DNA from: Acidimicrobiaceae bacterium
Lineage (GTDB): Bacteria > Actinomycetota > Acidimicrobiia > Acidimicrobiales > JAUTXP01
Assembly (NCBI GenBank): GCA_030837965.1
Contig: JAUTXP010000009.1
Span: 1 to 64,000 of the forward strand
Length of the DNA: 64,000 nt
Direction of reading: 5' to 3'
Positions 52,392 through 61,024 of this stretch are shown here, one piece after another. Each line of letters starts with the position of its first letter. Position 1 is the first letter of the stretch. The notes under the pieces were generated by a model that was not told the DNA's origin, ran no database searches, and saw only the letters and a program-made list of their open reading frames with translations. A program made the position numbers and the translations under genes.

Positions 52392-55300
52392 ATGCCTGAA
52401 GAACCTGCCGCCGCGTCCGCGTCGTTCGGCCCCAACGACTGGCTGGTCGACGAGATGTTCGAGCGCTTCCGCGAGAACCCCTCGTCGGTGAGCGAGAGCT
52501 GGCAGGAGTTCTTCGCCGACTACAAGGGCCACGGGTCGGCCAACGGCGCATCGACGGCTAAGGCCAAAGCCAACGCACCCGCCAAGACCGCACCCGCCAA
52601 GACCGCTCCCACCGCCGCTCCCACCGCACCCGCTCCGCCCACGCCATCGAGCCCGGCACCCGCGGCACCCACGGCGCCGGCCCCGTCGCCCGAGGCGGGC
52701 CAGCCCATCAGGGGCGCGGCGGCGCGCATCGTGCAGAACATGGAGGCCAGCCTCACGGTCCCCACTGCCACCAGCTTCCGAGTGGTGCCCGCGCGCCTGC
52801 TGGAGGTCAACCGCAAGATCCTCAACAACCACCTGTCGCGCACACGGGGCGGCAAGGTCAGCTTCACCCACCTCATCGGCTACGCCATCGTGCAGGCCCT
52901 GCGGGACGTGCCCGTCCTGAACTCGACCTTCGTCCCCGGCGACAAGCCGACCGTCGTCCACCACGACCACGTGGGCCTCGGCATCGCAGTGGACGTGGAG
53001 AAGTCGGACGGCAGCCGCACCTTGCTGGTCCCGTGCATCAAGCAGGCCGACACCCTCGACTTCCACGGCTTCTGGGCCGCCTACGAGGAACTGATCCGCA
53101 AGGTCCGCAACAACAAGATCGGCGTGGACGACTTCGCGGGCACCACGGTGAGCCTCACCAACCCGGGCACCATCGGCACCGTCCAGTCCGTGCCCCGGTT
53201 GATGCCGGGCCAAGGCGCCATCGTCGGCGTGGGCCGCATCGACTATCCCGAGGAGTACCAGGCGGCCGACCCACGGCTCATCGCCCAACTGGGCGTGAGC
53301 AAGGTCGTGACCATCACGTCGACCTACGACCACCGCATCATCCAAGGCGCGGAGTCGGGCCTGTTCCTCCAGAGGGTGCACAAGCTGCTGCTGGGCGATG
53401 AGGGCTTCTACGACGACGTGTTCGCGGCCATGGGCGTGCCCTACGAGCCCGTGCGCTGGCGCCGTGACGTCAACCCCATCGACAACCAGGCCACCCAACT
53501 GGCCAAGCAGGTCCACGTCCAGACCCTCATCAACATGTACCGGGTCCGGGGTCACTTGATCGCCGACCTGGACCCGCTCAAGGCCAAGCCGCCGGTGATG
53601 CACGCGGAGCTCGACCCGGCCACGTACGGCCTCACCATCTGGGACCTCGACCGTGAGTTCTTCATCGACGGGTTGGCCGGTCAGGCCACCATGACGTTGG
53701 GCGACGCCCTCGGCATCCTGCGCGACGCGTACTGCCGGACCATCGGCGTCGAGTACATGCACATCCAAGAGCCCGACCAGAAGCGCTGGATCCAAGAGCA
53801 CGTCGAGGGGGTCGACGCCGCCTTCACCAAGGAGGAGCAGCGCCACATCCTCGAACGGCTCAACGCGGCCGAGGCCTTCGAGCGCTTCCTCCACACCAAG
53901 TACGTGGGCCAGAAGCGGTTCGGCCTCGAAGGCGGCGAGTCGGCCATCCCCATGCTCGACGCCATCTTGGACGAGGCCGCCAAGGCGGGCATGGTCGAGA
54001 CGGTGCTGGGCATGGCCCACCGGGGCAGGCTCAACGTGCTGACCAACATCGTGGGCAAGAGCTACGGCGAGCTGTTCCGCGAGTTCGAGGGCGACCTCGA
54101 CCCCAACACCGTGCAGGGCTCGGGCGACGTCAAGTACCACAAGGGTGCGACCGGAAAGTACGTCGGCATGTCGGGCAAGGAGATGCCGGTCACGCTGGCG
54201 TCGAACCCCTCCCACCTCGAGGCCGTCGACCCGGTGGTCGAGGGCATGGCCCGGGCCCGACAGGACCTGCTCGACCAGGGCGCGGCCTATCCCGTGCTGT
54301 CGCTGCTGATCCACGGCGACGCCGCCTTCGCCGGGCAAGGTGTGGTGGCCGAGACCCTCAACATGTCGACCCTGCGGGGCTACCGCGTGGGCGGTACCGT
54401 CCACTTGGTCATCAACAACCAGGTCGGCTTCACCACCGCGCCCGAGTCGGCCCGCTCGTCGGTGTACGCCACCGACGTGGCCAAGATGGTGCAGGCCCCC
54501 ATCTTCCATGTGAACGGCGACGACCCAGAGGCCTGCGTGCGGGTGGCCAAACTGGCGTTCCAGTTCCGGCAGGCGTTCAAGAAGGACGTCGTCATCGACA
54601 TGGTCTGCTACCGGCGCTTCGGCCACAACGAGGGCGACGAGCCGAGCTACACGCAGCCGCAGATGTACGAGGTGATCGAGAGCAGGCGGTCGGTCCGCAA
54701 GCTGTTCACCGAGACGTTGGTGAAGCGGGGCGACATCACGCTCGACGAGGCCGAGAAGGCGCTTCAGGACTTCTCGGCCCGGTTGCAGCGGGCGTTGGAC
54801 GAGACCCGCGAGGCCAAGGGGCCGGCGCCGACCAAGCTGGTGGACCCGCCGCCGGTAGTCGTGCAGCCGTCGCCCGACACGGGTGTGGACCGGGCCGTCC
54901 TCGACCGCATCGCCGCGGCCTTGCACGGCGCGCCTGAGGGCTTCACCGTCCATCCGAAGCTGGCCAAGCAGTTGGAAGCGCGGGCCAAGGTCTACGCCGA
55001 GGGCCAGGTCGACTGGGCCTTGGGCGAGGCGCTGGCCTTCGGCTCGCTGCTGTTGGAAGGGGCCGACGTCCGGCTCGCCGGACAGGACTCGCGGCGGGGG
55101 ACGTTCTCACAGCGCCATGCCGTGCTGGTCGACTACGAGCGCGGGACCGAGCACGTGCCGCTGGCGTCGTTGGCGCCGGGCGGGGCCGCGTCGGGCGGAC
55201 AAGGCCGGTTCTTCATCTACGACTCGCTGCTGTCGGAGTACGCCGCCCTCGGCTTCGAATACGGGTACTCGGTGGTCCACAAGGACGCGCTGGTGTGCTG

Positions 55301-56051
55301 GGAGGCGCAGTTCGGCGACTTCATCAACGGCGCCCAGATCATCATCGACCAGTTCATCGTGGCCGCCGAGGACAAGTGGGGCCAGACCTCGGGCGTCACG
55401 TTGCTGCTGCCGCACGGCTACGAGGGCCAGGGGCCCGAGCACTCGTCGGCCCGGCTCGAACGCTTCTTGACGCTGGCGGCCGAGGACAACATCCAGGTCG
55501 TCAACGCCACGACCGCGGCGCAGTACTTCCACCTGTTGCGGCGCCAGGTGCGTCGGGACAAGCGCAAGCCGCTCGTCGTGTTCACGCCCAAGTCACTGCT
55601 GCGGGCGAAGCAGGCCCGCTCGTCGGTCGAGCAGTTGGCGTCGGGCCGCTTCCTCGAAGTGGTGGACGATCCTGGGCTGGCCGTCTCGCCCGACGCGGTC
55701 GAGCGGGTCGTGTTGTGCACAGGGAAGATCGCCTACGACGCCATGGCCCGCCGGGACAAGACGGGCGCGCCGGTGGCCGTCGTGCGCGTCGAGCAGCTCT
55801 ACCCGTGGCCCGAGGAGCAGATCGCCGCGGCCGTGGCCGGGTACGAGCGGGCCACGTCGGTGGTCTGGCTGCAAGAGGAGCCCGAGAACATGGGGCCCTG
55901 GCAGTTCGTGGCGGGCCGGCTCCAGCGCCTGCTGGGCGGCGACTACGAGATCAGGCAGGTGACCCGCATCGAGTCGGGCTCGCCCGCATCCGGCTCGGCC
56001 GCCCTGCACACGCTCGAGCAGACCGACCTCCTCGACCGCACCTTCGCCTGA
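52392..56051 (+). CDS. kgd: Multifunctional 2-oxoglutarate decarboxylase/dehydrogenase (Kgd/OdhA)
   Basis: 1219 residues, the actinobacterial fusion form. Short N-terminal E1o-like segment ('WLVDEMFERFRENPSSVSES'), an Ala/Pro/Lys linker, an E2-type acyltransferase core with catalytic 'YDHRIIQGAESGLFL' (His314), then the thiamine-diphosphate E1 region ('GMAHRGRLNVLTNIVGK', 'GDVKYHKGATG', 'GHNEGDEPSYTQP') and the transketolase C-domain. It decarboxylates 2-oxoglutarate and feeds the TCA cycle. Regulated in relatives by a GarA-type FHA protein, which is not in this window. Confidence 0.96.
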   Translation: MPEEPAAASASFGPNDWLVDEMFERFRENPSSVSESWQEFFADYKGHGSANGASTAKAKANAPAKTAPAKTAPTAAPTAPAPPTPSSPAPAAPTAPAPSPEAGQPIRGAAARIVQNMEASLTVPTATSFRVVPARLLEVNRKILNNHLSRTRGGKVSFTHLIGYAIVQALRDVPVLNSTFVPGDKPTVVHHDHVGLGIAVDVEKSDGSRTLLVPCIKQADTLDFHGFWAAYEELIRKVRNNKIGVDDFAGTTVSLTNPGTIGTVQSVPRLMPGQGAIVGVGRIDYPEEYQAADPRLIAQLGVSKVVTITSTYDHRIIQGAESGLFLQRVHKLLLGDEGFYDDVFAAMGVPYEPVRWRRDVNPIDNQATQLAKQVHVQTLINMYRVRGHLIADLDPLKAKPPVMHAELDPATYGLTIWDLDREFFIDGLAGQATMTLGDALGILRDAYCRTIGVEYMHIQEPDQKRWIQEHVEGVDAAFTKEEQRHILERLNAAEAFERFLHTKYVGQKRFGLEGGESAIPMLDAILDEAAKAGMVETVLGMAHRGRLNVLTNIVGKSYGELFREFEGDLDPNTVQGSGDVKYHKGATGKYVGMSGKEMPVTLASNPSHLEAVDPVVEGMARARQDLLDQGAAYPVLSLLIHGDAAFAGQGVVAETLNMSTLRGYRVGGTVHLVINNQVGFTTAPESARSSVYATDVAKMVQAPIFHVNGDDPEACVRVAKLAFQFRQAFKKDVVIDMVCYRRFGHNEGDEPSYTQPQMYEVIESRRSVRKLFTETLVKRGDITLDEAEKALQDFSARLQRALDETREAKGPAPTKLVDPPPVVVQPSPDTGVDRAVLDRIAAALHGAPEGFTVHPKLAKQLEARAKVYAEGQVDWALGEALAFGSLLLEGADVRLAGQDSRRGTFSQRHAVLVDYERGTEHVPLASLAPGGAASGGQGRFFIYDSLLSEYAALGFEYGYSVVHKDALVCWEAQFGDFINGAQIIIDQFIVAAEDKWGQTSGVTLLLPHGYEGQGPEHSSARLERFLTLAAEDNIQVVNATTAAQYFHLLRRQVRRDKRKPLVVFTPKSLLRAKQARSSVEQLASGRFLEVVDDPGLAVSPDAVERVVLCTGKIAYDAMARRDKTGAPVAVVRVEQLYPWPEEQIAAAVAGYERATSVVWLQEEPENMGPWQFVAGRLQRLLGGDYEIRQVTRIESGSPASGSAALHTLEQTDLLDRTFA

Positions 56052-56057
56052 CCCCGG

Positions 56058-56072
56058 GCGCGACAAGACGCG
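56058..56072. repeat. Fragment of the CTTGTCGCGCT palindrome between convergent genes
   Basis: GCGCGACAAGACGCG, 7 bases after the kgd stop; the same core as the right arm at 23250, 27199 and 31851. The convergent gap is only 34 bases. Confidence 0.55.
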
Positions 56073-56085
56073 CGGGGGCGGGGGG

Positions 56086-56883
56086 TCAGGGGCCGGGGAA
56101 GGCCTGGTGGAACTGGCGGTAGAGGCGGCCGTCGCCGCTGACGGCCAGGTCGCGCGACTCGCGATCCAGCAGCCAGGCCGTCAACTGGGCGCCCGGGCCG
56201 CGCACGATCACATCGGGCGGAGGGTCGTCCTCCTCGAACCGGCTCACCGTGACCTGGCCGGCCAGGGCCGACACCGACCAGGCCAAGGCCAGGTCGTCGG
56301 CCCACAGCACCCACCTGGCGTCGGGCGGCTCCTGGGCCCGCAGCGGCAGTCGGGCCGTCAGGCGGGTCAGCGCGGCCTGGCAGAACGGCAGCGACCAGTC
56401 CTCGGCCGAGGCGCCCAAGGCCAAGTCGACATGGTGGACCTCGACCTCGATCCACCGGGCCCGCACCGTCTCGGCCATGGGCATGAGCGACCCCCACGAT
56501 CGGCCCGGGCGCGACCAGGCATCGTCGGGCATGGCCGCCCACGTCTCGTGCAGCCACTCCACGGCCTGCGACAGGTCGGCCACGACCGCAACCGCCGACC
56601 GGCCCCGCCCGGCGGCGATGTCGGCCGAACGCTGTTCGATCCCGCCCGGATACTGGTCGGCCACCTCGTCGCGCATGGCCGCCTCGGCCATGGCCCGGAA
56701 GCTGTCCGCGTTGCGGGCCACATGGGTCAGCACCTCGGCCCGCGACCATCCGGGCAACCGAGAGGGCGCAGCCGCCTCCGCGTCGGTCAGCCCCTCCACC
56801 CGCGCCAACAGGCGCGACTCCGAGCCCGCCACATGCCCGAGCTCCGCAGGCCGCCCGCCGCCCACCACGCCCGCCACGCCCAC
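56086..56883 (-). CDS. Maleylpyruvate isomerase-family mycothiol-dependent protein
   Basis: 265 residues. The N-terminal DinB-like helical domain has the metal-His signature 'GWSRAEVLTHVARNAD' and 'VEVHHVDLALG'; the C-terminal region is the mycothiol/SCP2-like part ('VIVRGPGAQLTAWLLDR'). Members are thiol transferases or isomerases using mycothiol, the actinobacterial thiol. GTG 56883 is the likely start, 16 bases after the HAD stop. Confidence 0.87.
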   Translation of the reverse strand: MGVAGVVGGGRPAELGHVAGSESRLLARVEGLTDAEAAAPSRLPGWSRAEVLTHVARNADSFRAMAEAAMRDEVADQYPGGIEQRSADIAAGRGRSAVAVVADLSQAVEWLHETWAAMPDDAWSRPGRSWGSLMPMAETVRARWIEVEVHHVDLALGASAEDWSLPFCQAALTRLTARLPLRAQEPPDARWVLWADDLALAWSVSALAGQVTVSRFEEDDPPPDVIVRGPGAQLTAWLLDRESRDLAVSGDGRLYRQFHQAFPGP

Positions 56884-56899
56884 AACCCCAGTCCCGGCG

Positions 56900-57538
56900 C
56901 TACCGCACCGGGAAGCCGACCAGGGCCTCCAATTGGTCGAGGGCGTCGGCCGGGTCCACCACCTTGATGGTGTGCATCCCCATCTCCCGGGCGGGCTTGA
57001 GGTTGATGCCCAGGTCGTCGAGGAACACGGCCTCGTGGGGCTCGATCCCCAGGGCCTCGCACGCCAGCTTGTAAAAACGCGGGTCGGGCTTGCGCACACC
57101 GACCTTGCTCGACTCGATGATCAAGTCGAACAGCGACAGCACGTCGTCCAGGCCGACGCCGCCCTCGGGGGCGACGAAGTTGTTGGTCAGCAATGCCGTC
57201 TTGCCGTGTTCGCGGCACAGCCGCACGGCCTCCACCATCTCGGGCCTGACCTCGCCTGCCAGCAACGACATGACCGTGCGGGCGTCGAGCTCGTGTCCGG
57301 CGGCCCGGGCCTCGGCCTCGAAGAGGTCGCAGAACTCGTTGAACGAGACCGCGTTGCGCTCGAGCAAGGCCCACGCGTTGTCGTGCGGATTGGCCGCGTT
57401 CAGGCTGCGGATGAACCCAGGCGGCAGGCCCGTGCGCTCCTCGTAGTGGGCGAAGGCCTCGAACGGGCTGGACAGGATGACGCCGCCGAAGTCCCACAGC
57501 ACGGCCCGGATCTCCGCACCCACAGCAGCGGTGCTCAC
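56900..57538 (-). CDS. HAD-superfamily hydrolase (212 aa)
   Basis: HAD fold: 'AVLWDFGGVILSSPFEAF' with the nucleophile Asp, 'ALLTNNFV', 'KVGVRKPDPRFYK' Lys, and 'VFLDDLGINL' acids. Cap type C1. GTG 57538 overlaps the peptidase stop (GTGA). Resembles acyl-CoA dehydrogenase-associated or epoxide hydrolase-like HADs (small phosphatases); substrate unknown. Confidence 0.9.
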   Translation of the reverse strand: MSTAAVGAEIRAVLWDFGGVILSSPFEAFAHYEERTGLPPGFIRSLNAANPHDNAWALLERNAVSFNEFCDLFEAEARAAGHELDARTVMSLLAGEVRPEMVEAVRLCREHGKTALLTNNFVAPEGGVGLDDVLSLFDLIIESSKVGVRKPDPRFYKLACEALGIEPHEAVFLDDLGINLKPAREMGMHTIKVVDPADALDQLEALVGFPVR

Positions 57539-58875
57539 GTCAGGAAGTCCTGGGCCAGCCCTTCCCACAGCTCGGTCGACAAGCACAGCGACTCGGTGTC
57601 AACACGCTCGTCGTTGCCGTGGTACATGGCCGAGATCTCCCGGGCCGGGATGCGCCCGCTGAACAGGCCGAACCCGTACGCGTGTACGCCCTTCCTGCGG
57701 AAGAAGCGGGCATCGGTCGCGCCCGTCATCATCGACGGCACCAGCGACGCGCCGGGCGAAAGCCGCCCGCACAGGCGCTCGAACGCGCCCCACAACGGCG
57801 TGTCGATCGGGGACGCGGAAGCCTCGTCGTTGCTGATGCCGCTGACCTGCACGCTGTCTCGCAGCTCGTCGCCGATGATCTCGTCGAGCATGGCGCCCAC
57901 GTCCGCCGCGGTCTGGCCGGGCAGTGTGCGGATGTCGATCTCCAACTCGACCGAGTCGGGGATGACGTTGGTCTTGGTGCCGCCGTGGAGGATGGTGGGG
58001 GCGAAGGTCGTGTGCGTGCAGGCATGGGCGGTGCGGGCCAGGTCGACGCGCGACATGTGCTGGACCATGTTCCACAAGCGGTCCTCGTCCAGCAGGGCGG
58101 CGGCCAGCTCCGGCGGATACGACATGCCTTCGACGAAGCGCCGCCACACCTCGTCGATGCGCGTCTCGGGCCGATAGTCGGCCACGCGCCGCACGATCTC
58201 GGCCGCCTTGACCACGGCGTTGTCGGTCCGCAGCGGACGCGACGCATGGGCGGGCGTCCCGTGCACGCGCAGCTTGCACCAGTGGGCGCCCTTCTCGGCC
58301 ACGTTCACGGTCAGCTTCGGGCCGGTGGGCGAGGGCAGGGGGACGCCGCCCGACTCGGTGATCACGTAGTCCGCCTTCACCGCGTCCCACTCGCGGTCGA
58401 CGAGGTACTCGGCCCCGTGCGTCCCCAGCGCCTCCTCGTCGGCCACGGCCAGATAGACCAGCGTGCCCTTGGGCTTGAAGCCGCTCTTGGCCAGCCGCTT
58501 GGTGGCCACGGCCATGCTGGCAGTGAGGTTCAGCATGTCGACCGCGCCCCGGCCCCACACCTCGCCGTCCACCAGCTCGCCGCCGAACGGGTCCCGCTGC
58601 CAGCCCTCGGGGTTGGCGGGCACCACGTCGGTGTGGCCCATCAACATGACCGTGGGCGCGCTCGGGTCGCTGCCCTCGATGCGGGCCACCAGGCTGGTCC
58701 GGCCCGGCGTCATCTCGAACGTCTCGACGTCGAGGCCCTTCTTCGGGAGGTACGACTTGAGCAGGTCGACGCTGCGCGACTCGTGCCCAGATGCGGCCGT
58801 CCCGTCGTTCACGCACTCATTGCGGATGAGGTGCTGGAGCAGATCGGTGACCTCGTGGGTCACGTCGTCGGCCAT
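57535..58875 (-). CDS. M20/M25/M40-family metallohydrolase (446 aa)
   Basis: Zinc aminoacylase/peptidase: 'VMLMGHTDVVPANPEGW' His, 'GRGAVDMLNLTASMAVA' Asp, 'ADEEALGTHGAEYLVDREW' Glu pair, a dimerisation lid and a final His region. Likely hydrolyses an N-acyl amino acid or dipeptide. Start ATG 58875; a NYN-domain gene starts 50 bases away on the other strand. Confidence 0.93.
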   Translation of the reverse strand: MADDVTHEVTDLLQHLIRNECVNDGTAASGHESRSVDLLKSYLPKKGLDVETFEMTPGRTSLVARIEGSDPSAPTVMLMGHTDVVPANPEGWQRDPFGGELVDGEVWGRGAVDMLNLTASMAVATKRLAKSGFKPKGTLVYLAVADEEALGTHGAEYLVDREWDAVKADYVITESGGVPLPSPTGPKLTVNVAEKGAHWCKLRVHGTPAHASRPLRTDNAVVKAAEIVRRVADYRPETRIDEVWRRFVEGMSYPPELAAALLDEDRLWNMVQHMSRVDLARTAHACTHTTFAPTILHGGTKTNVIPDSVELEIDIRTLPGQTAADVGAMLDEIIGDELRDSVQVSGISNDEASASPIDTPLWGAFERLCGRLSPGASLVPSMMTGATDARFFRRKGVHAYGFGLFSGRIPAREISAMYHGNDERVDTESLCLSTELWEGLAQDFLT

Positions 58876-58925
58876 GGGGGCATCCTAGGGACGCTCGGGG
58901 CCATCCCTTACAGTGCTGGGCACAA

Positions 58926-60338
58926 ATGAGTCCCCGCCACGTCGTCGTCGACGGCTCGAACATCGCCACCGAAGGACGGTCGCTGCCCAGCCTGTCCCAA
59001 CTGGACGAGGCTGTGCGCGAGTTCCGCGCTGAGTACCCCGACGACATCATCACCGTCGTCGTCGACGCCACCTTCGGCCACCGCATCGACCCATCCGAGT
59101 TGGACGACTTCAAAGAGGCCGAGGCCCACAACGAAGTCGTCTCGCCGCCCGCGGGCGCCATCGGGCGGGGCGACGCGTTCCTGCTGCGCATCGCCGAGCG
59201 GGTCGGGGCCACGGTCCTGTCCAACGACTCGTTCCAGGAATTCCACGGCGAGCACGAGTGGCTGTTCGACAAGGGCAGGCTCATTGGCGGCAAGCCGGTG
59301 CCCGGCATCGGCTGGATCTTCACGCCCCGCACGCCGGTGCGCGGGCCGAAGAGCCGCGAGGCGGTCAAGGTGGCCAAGCGGGCCAAGAAGGCCGACGTCA
59401 TCGAGGACACCGGGTTCGACACGCTCGAGGAAGAGGTCGCGGCCCGCCGGGCCCGCGGCGGCAGGCCGCCCAAGGCGACCAAGGCCCCCAAGACGGCGAA
59501 GGCGGCCAAGGCTGCCGCCCTCGACAAGCCAGAGGCGGCCGACAGGGAGGGGAGGGCGGCGAAGGCGGAGAAGGCGGCGAAGCCGGCCAAGGTCTCGAAG
59601 GCCATCGCCATGGCCACCGAGGAGGCGGTCGAGCCGGACTCGGTATCCGCCCGACGCCGTCGACGCCGCCGGGGCGGGGCCCCGCCCGCCGAGCCGCTCA
59701 ACGCGCCGCTCACCTTCATCGAGTTCGTGTCCGCCCACCAGCCGGGCACGCAGGTCGACGCCGTAGTGGACCGCTTCTCCTCGCACGGCGCCTTCGCCAA
59801 CGTGGGCGACGCCGTCTGCTACATCCCGCTGTCCGCGTTGGGCGACCCGGCCCCGCGTGCGGCCCGCGAGGTTTTGTCGAGAGGCGAGACGCGCACGTTC
59901 GTGGTCCAGGCCCTCGACCCGCCCAGGCGGGGGATCGAACTGGCCCTGCCCCAGTTCGCCCACGTGGCCGCCACCGTCACCGAGGAGACGGTCGAAGAGG
60001 AGATCGCGGCCGGACACGCATTCGACACCGAGCCCCTCGACCAGCCCGCTCCCGCCCCGGCCCCGGCGAAGCGCCCGCGCGCCAAGCAGACGAAGAAGGC
60101 CGCCGCGCCCGCCAAGAAGACGGCGGTCAAGAAAGCCGCCCCCGTCGCCAAGAAGAAAGCCGCCGCGCCGGCCAAGAAGGCCGCGCCCAAGAAGGCGGCG
60201 CCCGCCAAGAAGGCCGCGCCCGCCAAGAAGAAGGCCGCGGCGCCGGCCAAGAAGAAGGCCGCGCCGGTCGCCAAGAAGAAGGCCGCGCCCGCCAAGACGG
60301 TCAAGAAGCCCGCCAAGAAGTCCCCCCGCCCCTCGTAA
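58926..60338 (+). CDS. NYN-domain RNase fused to S1 RNA-binding domain and Lys/Ala tail
   Basis: 470 residues in three parts. (1) Residues 1-130: NYN/Zc3h12a-type PIN fold, acids Asp9 ('VVVDGSNIA'), Asp47 ('VVVDATF'), Asp83 ('GRGDAFLLR'), Asp101 ('LSNDSF'). (2) About 262-345: an S1/OB domain ('GTQVDAVVDRFSSHGAFANV'). Between them is a Lys/Ala/Arg linker. (3) About 378-470: repeated PAKK/AAPKK units like histone H1 tails. It reads as a nucleic-acid-binding ribonuclease. I know of no standard name for this order of parts. The gene ends at a clear palindrome. Confidence 0.85.
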   Translation: MSPRHVVVDGSNIATEGRSLPSLSQLDEAVREFRAEYPDDIITVVVDATFGHRIDPSELDDFKEAEAHNEVVSPPAGAIGRGDAFLLRIAERVGATVLSNDSFQEFHGEHEWLFDKGRLIGGKPVPGIGWIFTPRTPVRGPKSREAVKVAKRAKKADVIEDTGFDTLEEEVAARRARGGRPPKATKAPKTAKAAKAAALDKPEAADREGRAAKAEKAAKPAKVSKAIAMATEEAVEPDSVSARRRRRRRGGAPPAEPLNAPLTFIEFVSAHQPGTQVDAVVDRFSSHGAFANVGDAVCYIPLSALGDPAPRAAREVLSRGETRTFVVQALDPPRRGIELALPQFAHVAATVTEETVEEEIAAGHAFDTEPLDQPAPAPAPAKRPRAKQTKKAAAPAKKTAVKKAAPVAKKKAAAPAKKAAPKKAAPAKKAAPAKKKAAAPAKKKAAPVAKKKAAPAKTVKKPAKKSPRPS

Positions 60339-60343
60339 ACCAT

Positions 60344-60374
60344 CTTTTCCACAGCAGCAGGTGCTGTGGAAAAG
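60344..60374. terminator. 13-bp hairpin between convergent genes
   Basis: CTTTTCCACAGCA (60344-60356) pairs perfectly with 60362-60374 with a 5-nt loop. It starts 5 bases after the NYN-S1 stop and precedes the end of the convergent DsbA-like gene, so it can end both transcripts. No long U-tract. Confidence 0.75.
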
Positions 60375-60384
60375 TTGCGGGGGG

Positions 60385-60981
60385 TCAGGGGGTGCGGGAC
60401 TGGAGGCGGCCGACGATGCGCTCGAACAGCGGTCGCGGTTGCACGCCGGGCACCAGCAGGCCCGTCTCCACGTCGCCAAGCAGCCATGCCGGCGTCCCGG
60501 CCACGCCCGCCTCCTTGGCCATGGCCATCGAGGCGTCGACCCAGGCGCTGGGCTCGCCGCCCGCCACCGCGTCCCAGGCCTCCTGCGGATGGACCCCCAC
60601 ACCGCGCAGCACGTCGTCGAGCACGCCCACGTCGTCGATGGCCTGGCGCTTGCCGAAGTGGGCCAGGAACACAGCCGCCTCGAACGGCTCGTGGGCGTTG
60701 GGATGCGTCCTGCGCACCCACTCCGACAGTTCGAGGACCCGCCGGGTGTTGGGCGTGCGCGACTGCGGGTCGAAAGGAAGCCCGACCTCGGCGCACTCGG
60801 CCGCGATGGCGGCCCACCGCTCGGGCTTGGGCGAACGAGACAAGCCCTCGGGCGGGATGCCGGGATGCAGCTCGAACGGCAGCGTCGTGACCCGCACACC
60901 CAAGGAGCGCAGCAGGGCCGAGCGGTCCAGCCCCACATAGCACCACGGGCACAGGTAGTCGCTCCAACACAGGGCGTCCAC
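60385..60981 (-). CDS. DsbA/FrnE-family thioredoxin-fold protein (198 aa)
   Basis: Thioredoxin-type protein with an intact CPWC active site at the N-terminus ('WSDYLCPWCYVGLDRS') and the cis-Pro loop 'AGVAGTPAWLLGD'. No signal peptide; cytosolic oxidoreductase or isomerase of the FrnE/2-hydroxychromene-2-carboxylate-isomerase group. Start GTG 60981. Divergent from the ABC1 kinase gene 43 bases away. Confidence 0.88.
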   Translation of the reverse strand: MDALCWSDYLCPWCYVGLDRSALLRSLGVRVTTLPFELHPGIPPEGLSRSPKPERWAAIAAECAEVGLPFDPQSRTPNTRRVLELSEWVRRTHPNAHEPFEAAVFLAHFGKRQAIDDVGVLDDVLRGVGVHPQEAWDAVAGGEPSAWVDASMAMAKEAGVAGTPAWLLGDVETGLLVPGVQPRPLFERIVGRLQSRTP

Positions 60982-61024
60982 GGGGTGAACGCTACGCCCG
61001 CGCCCGGCCGTAGGCTCCCCGGCC

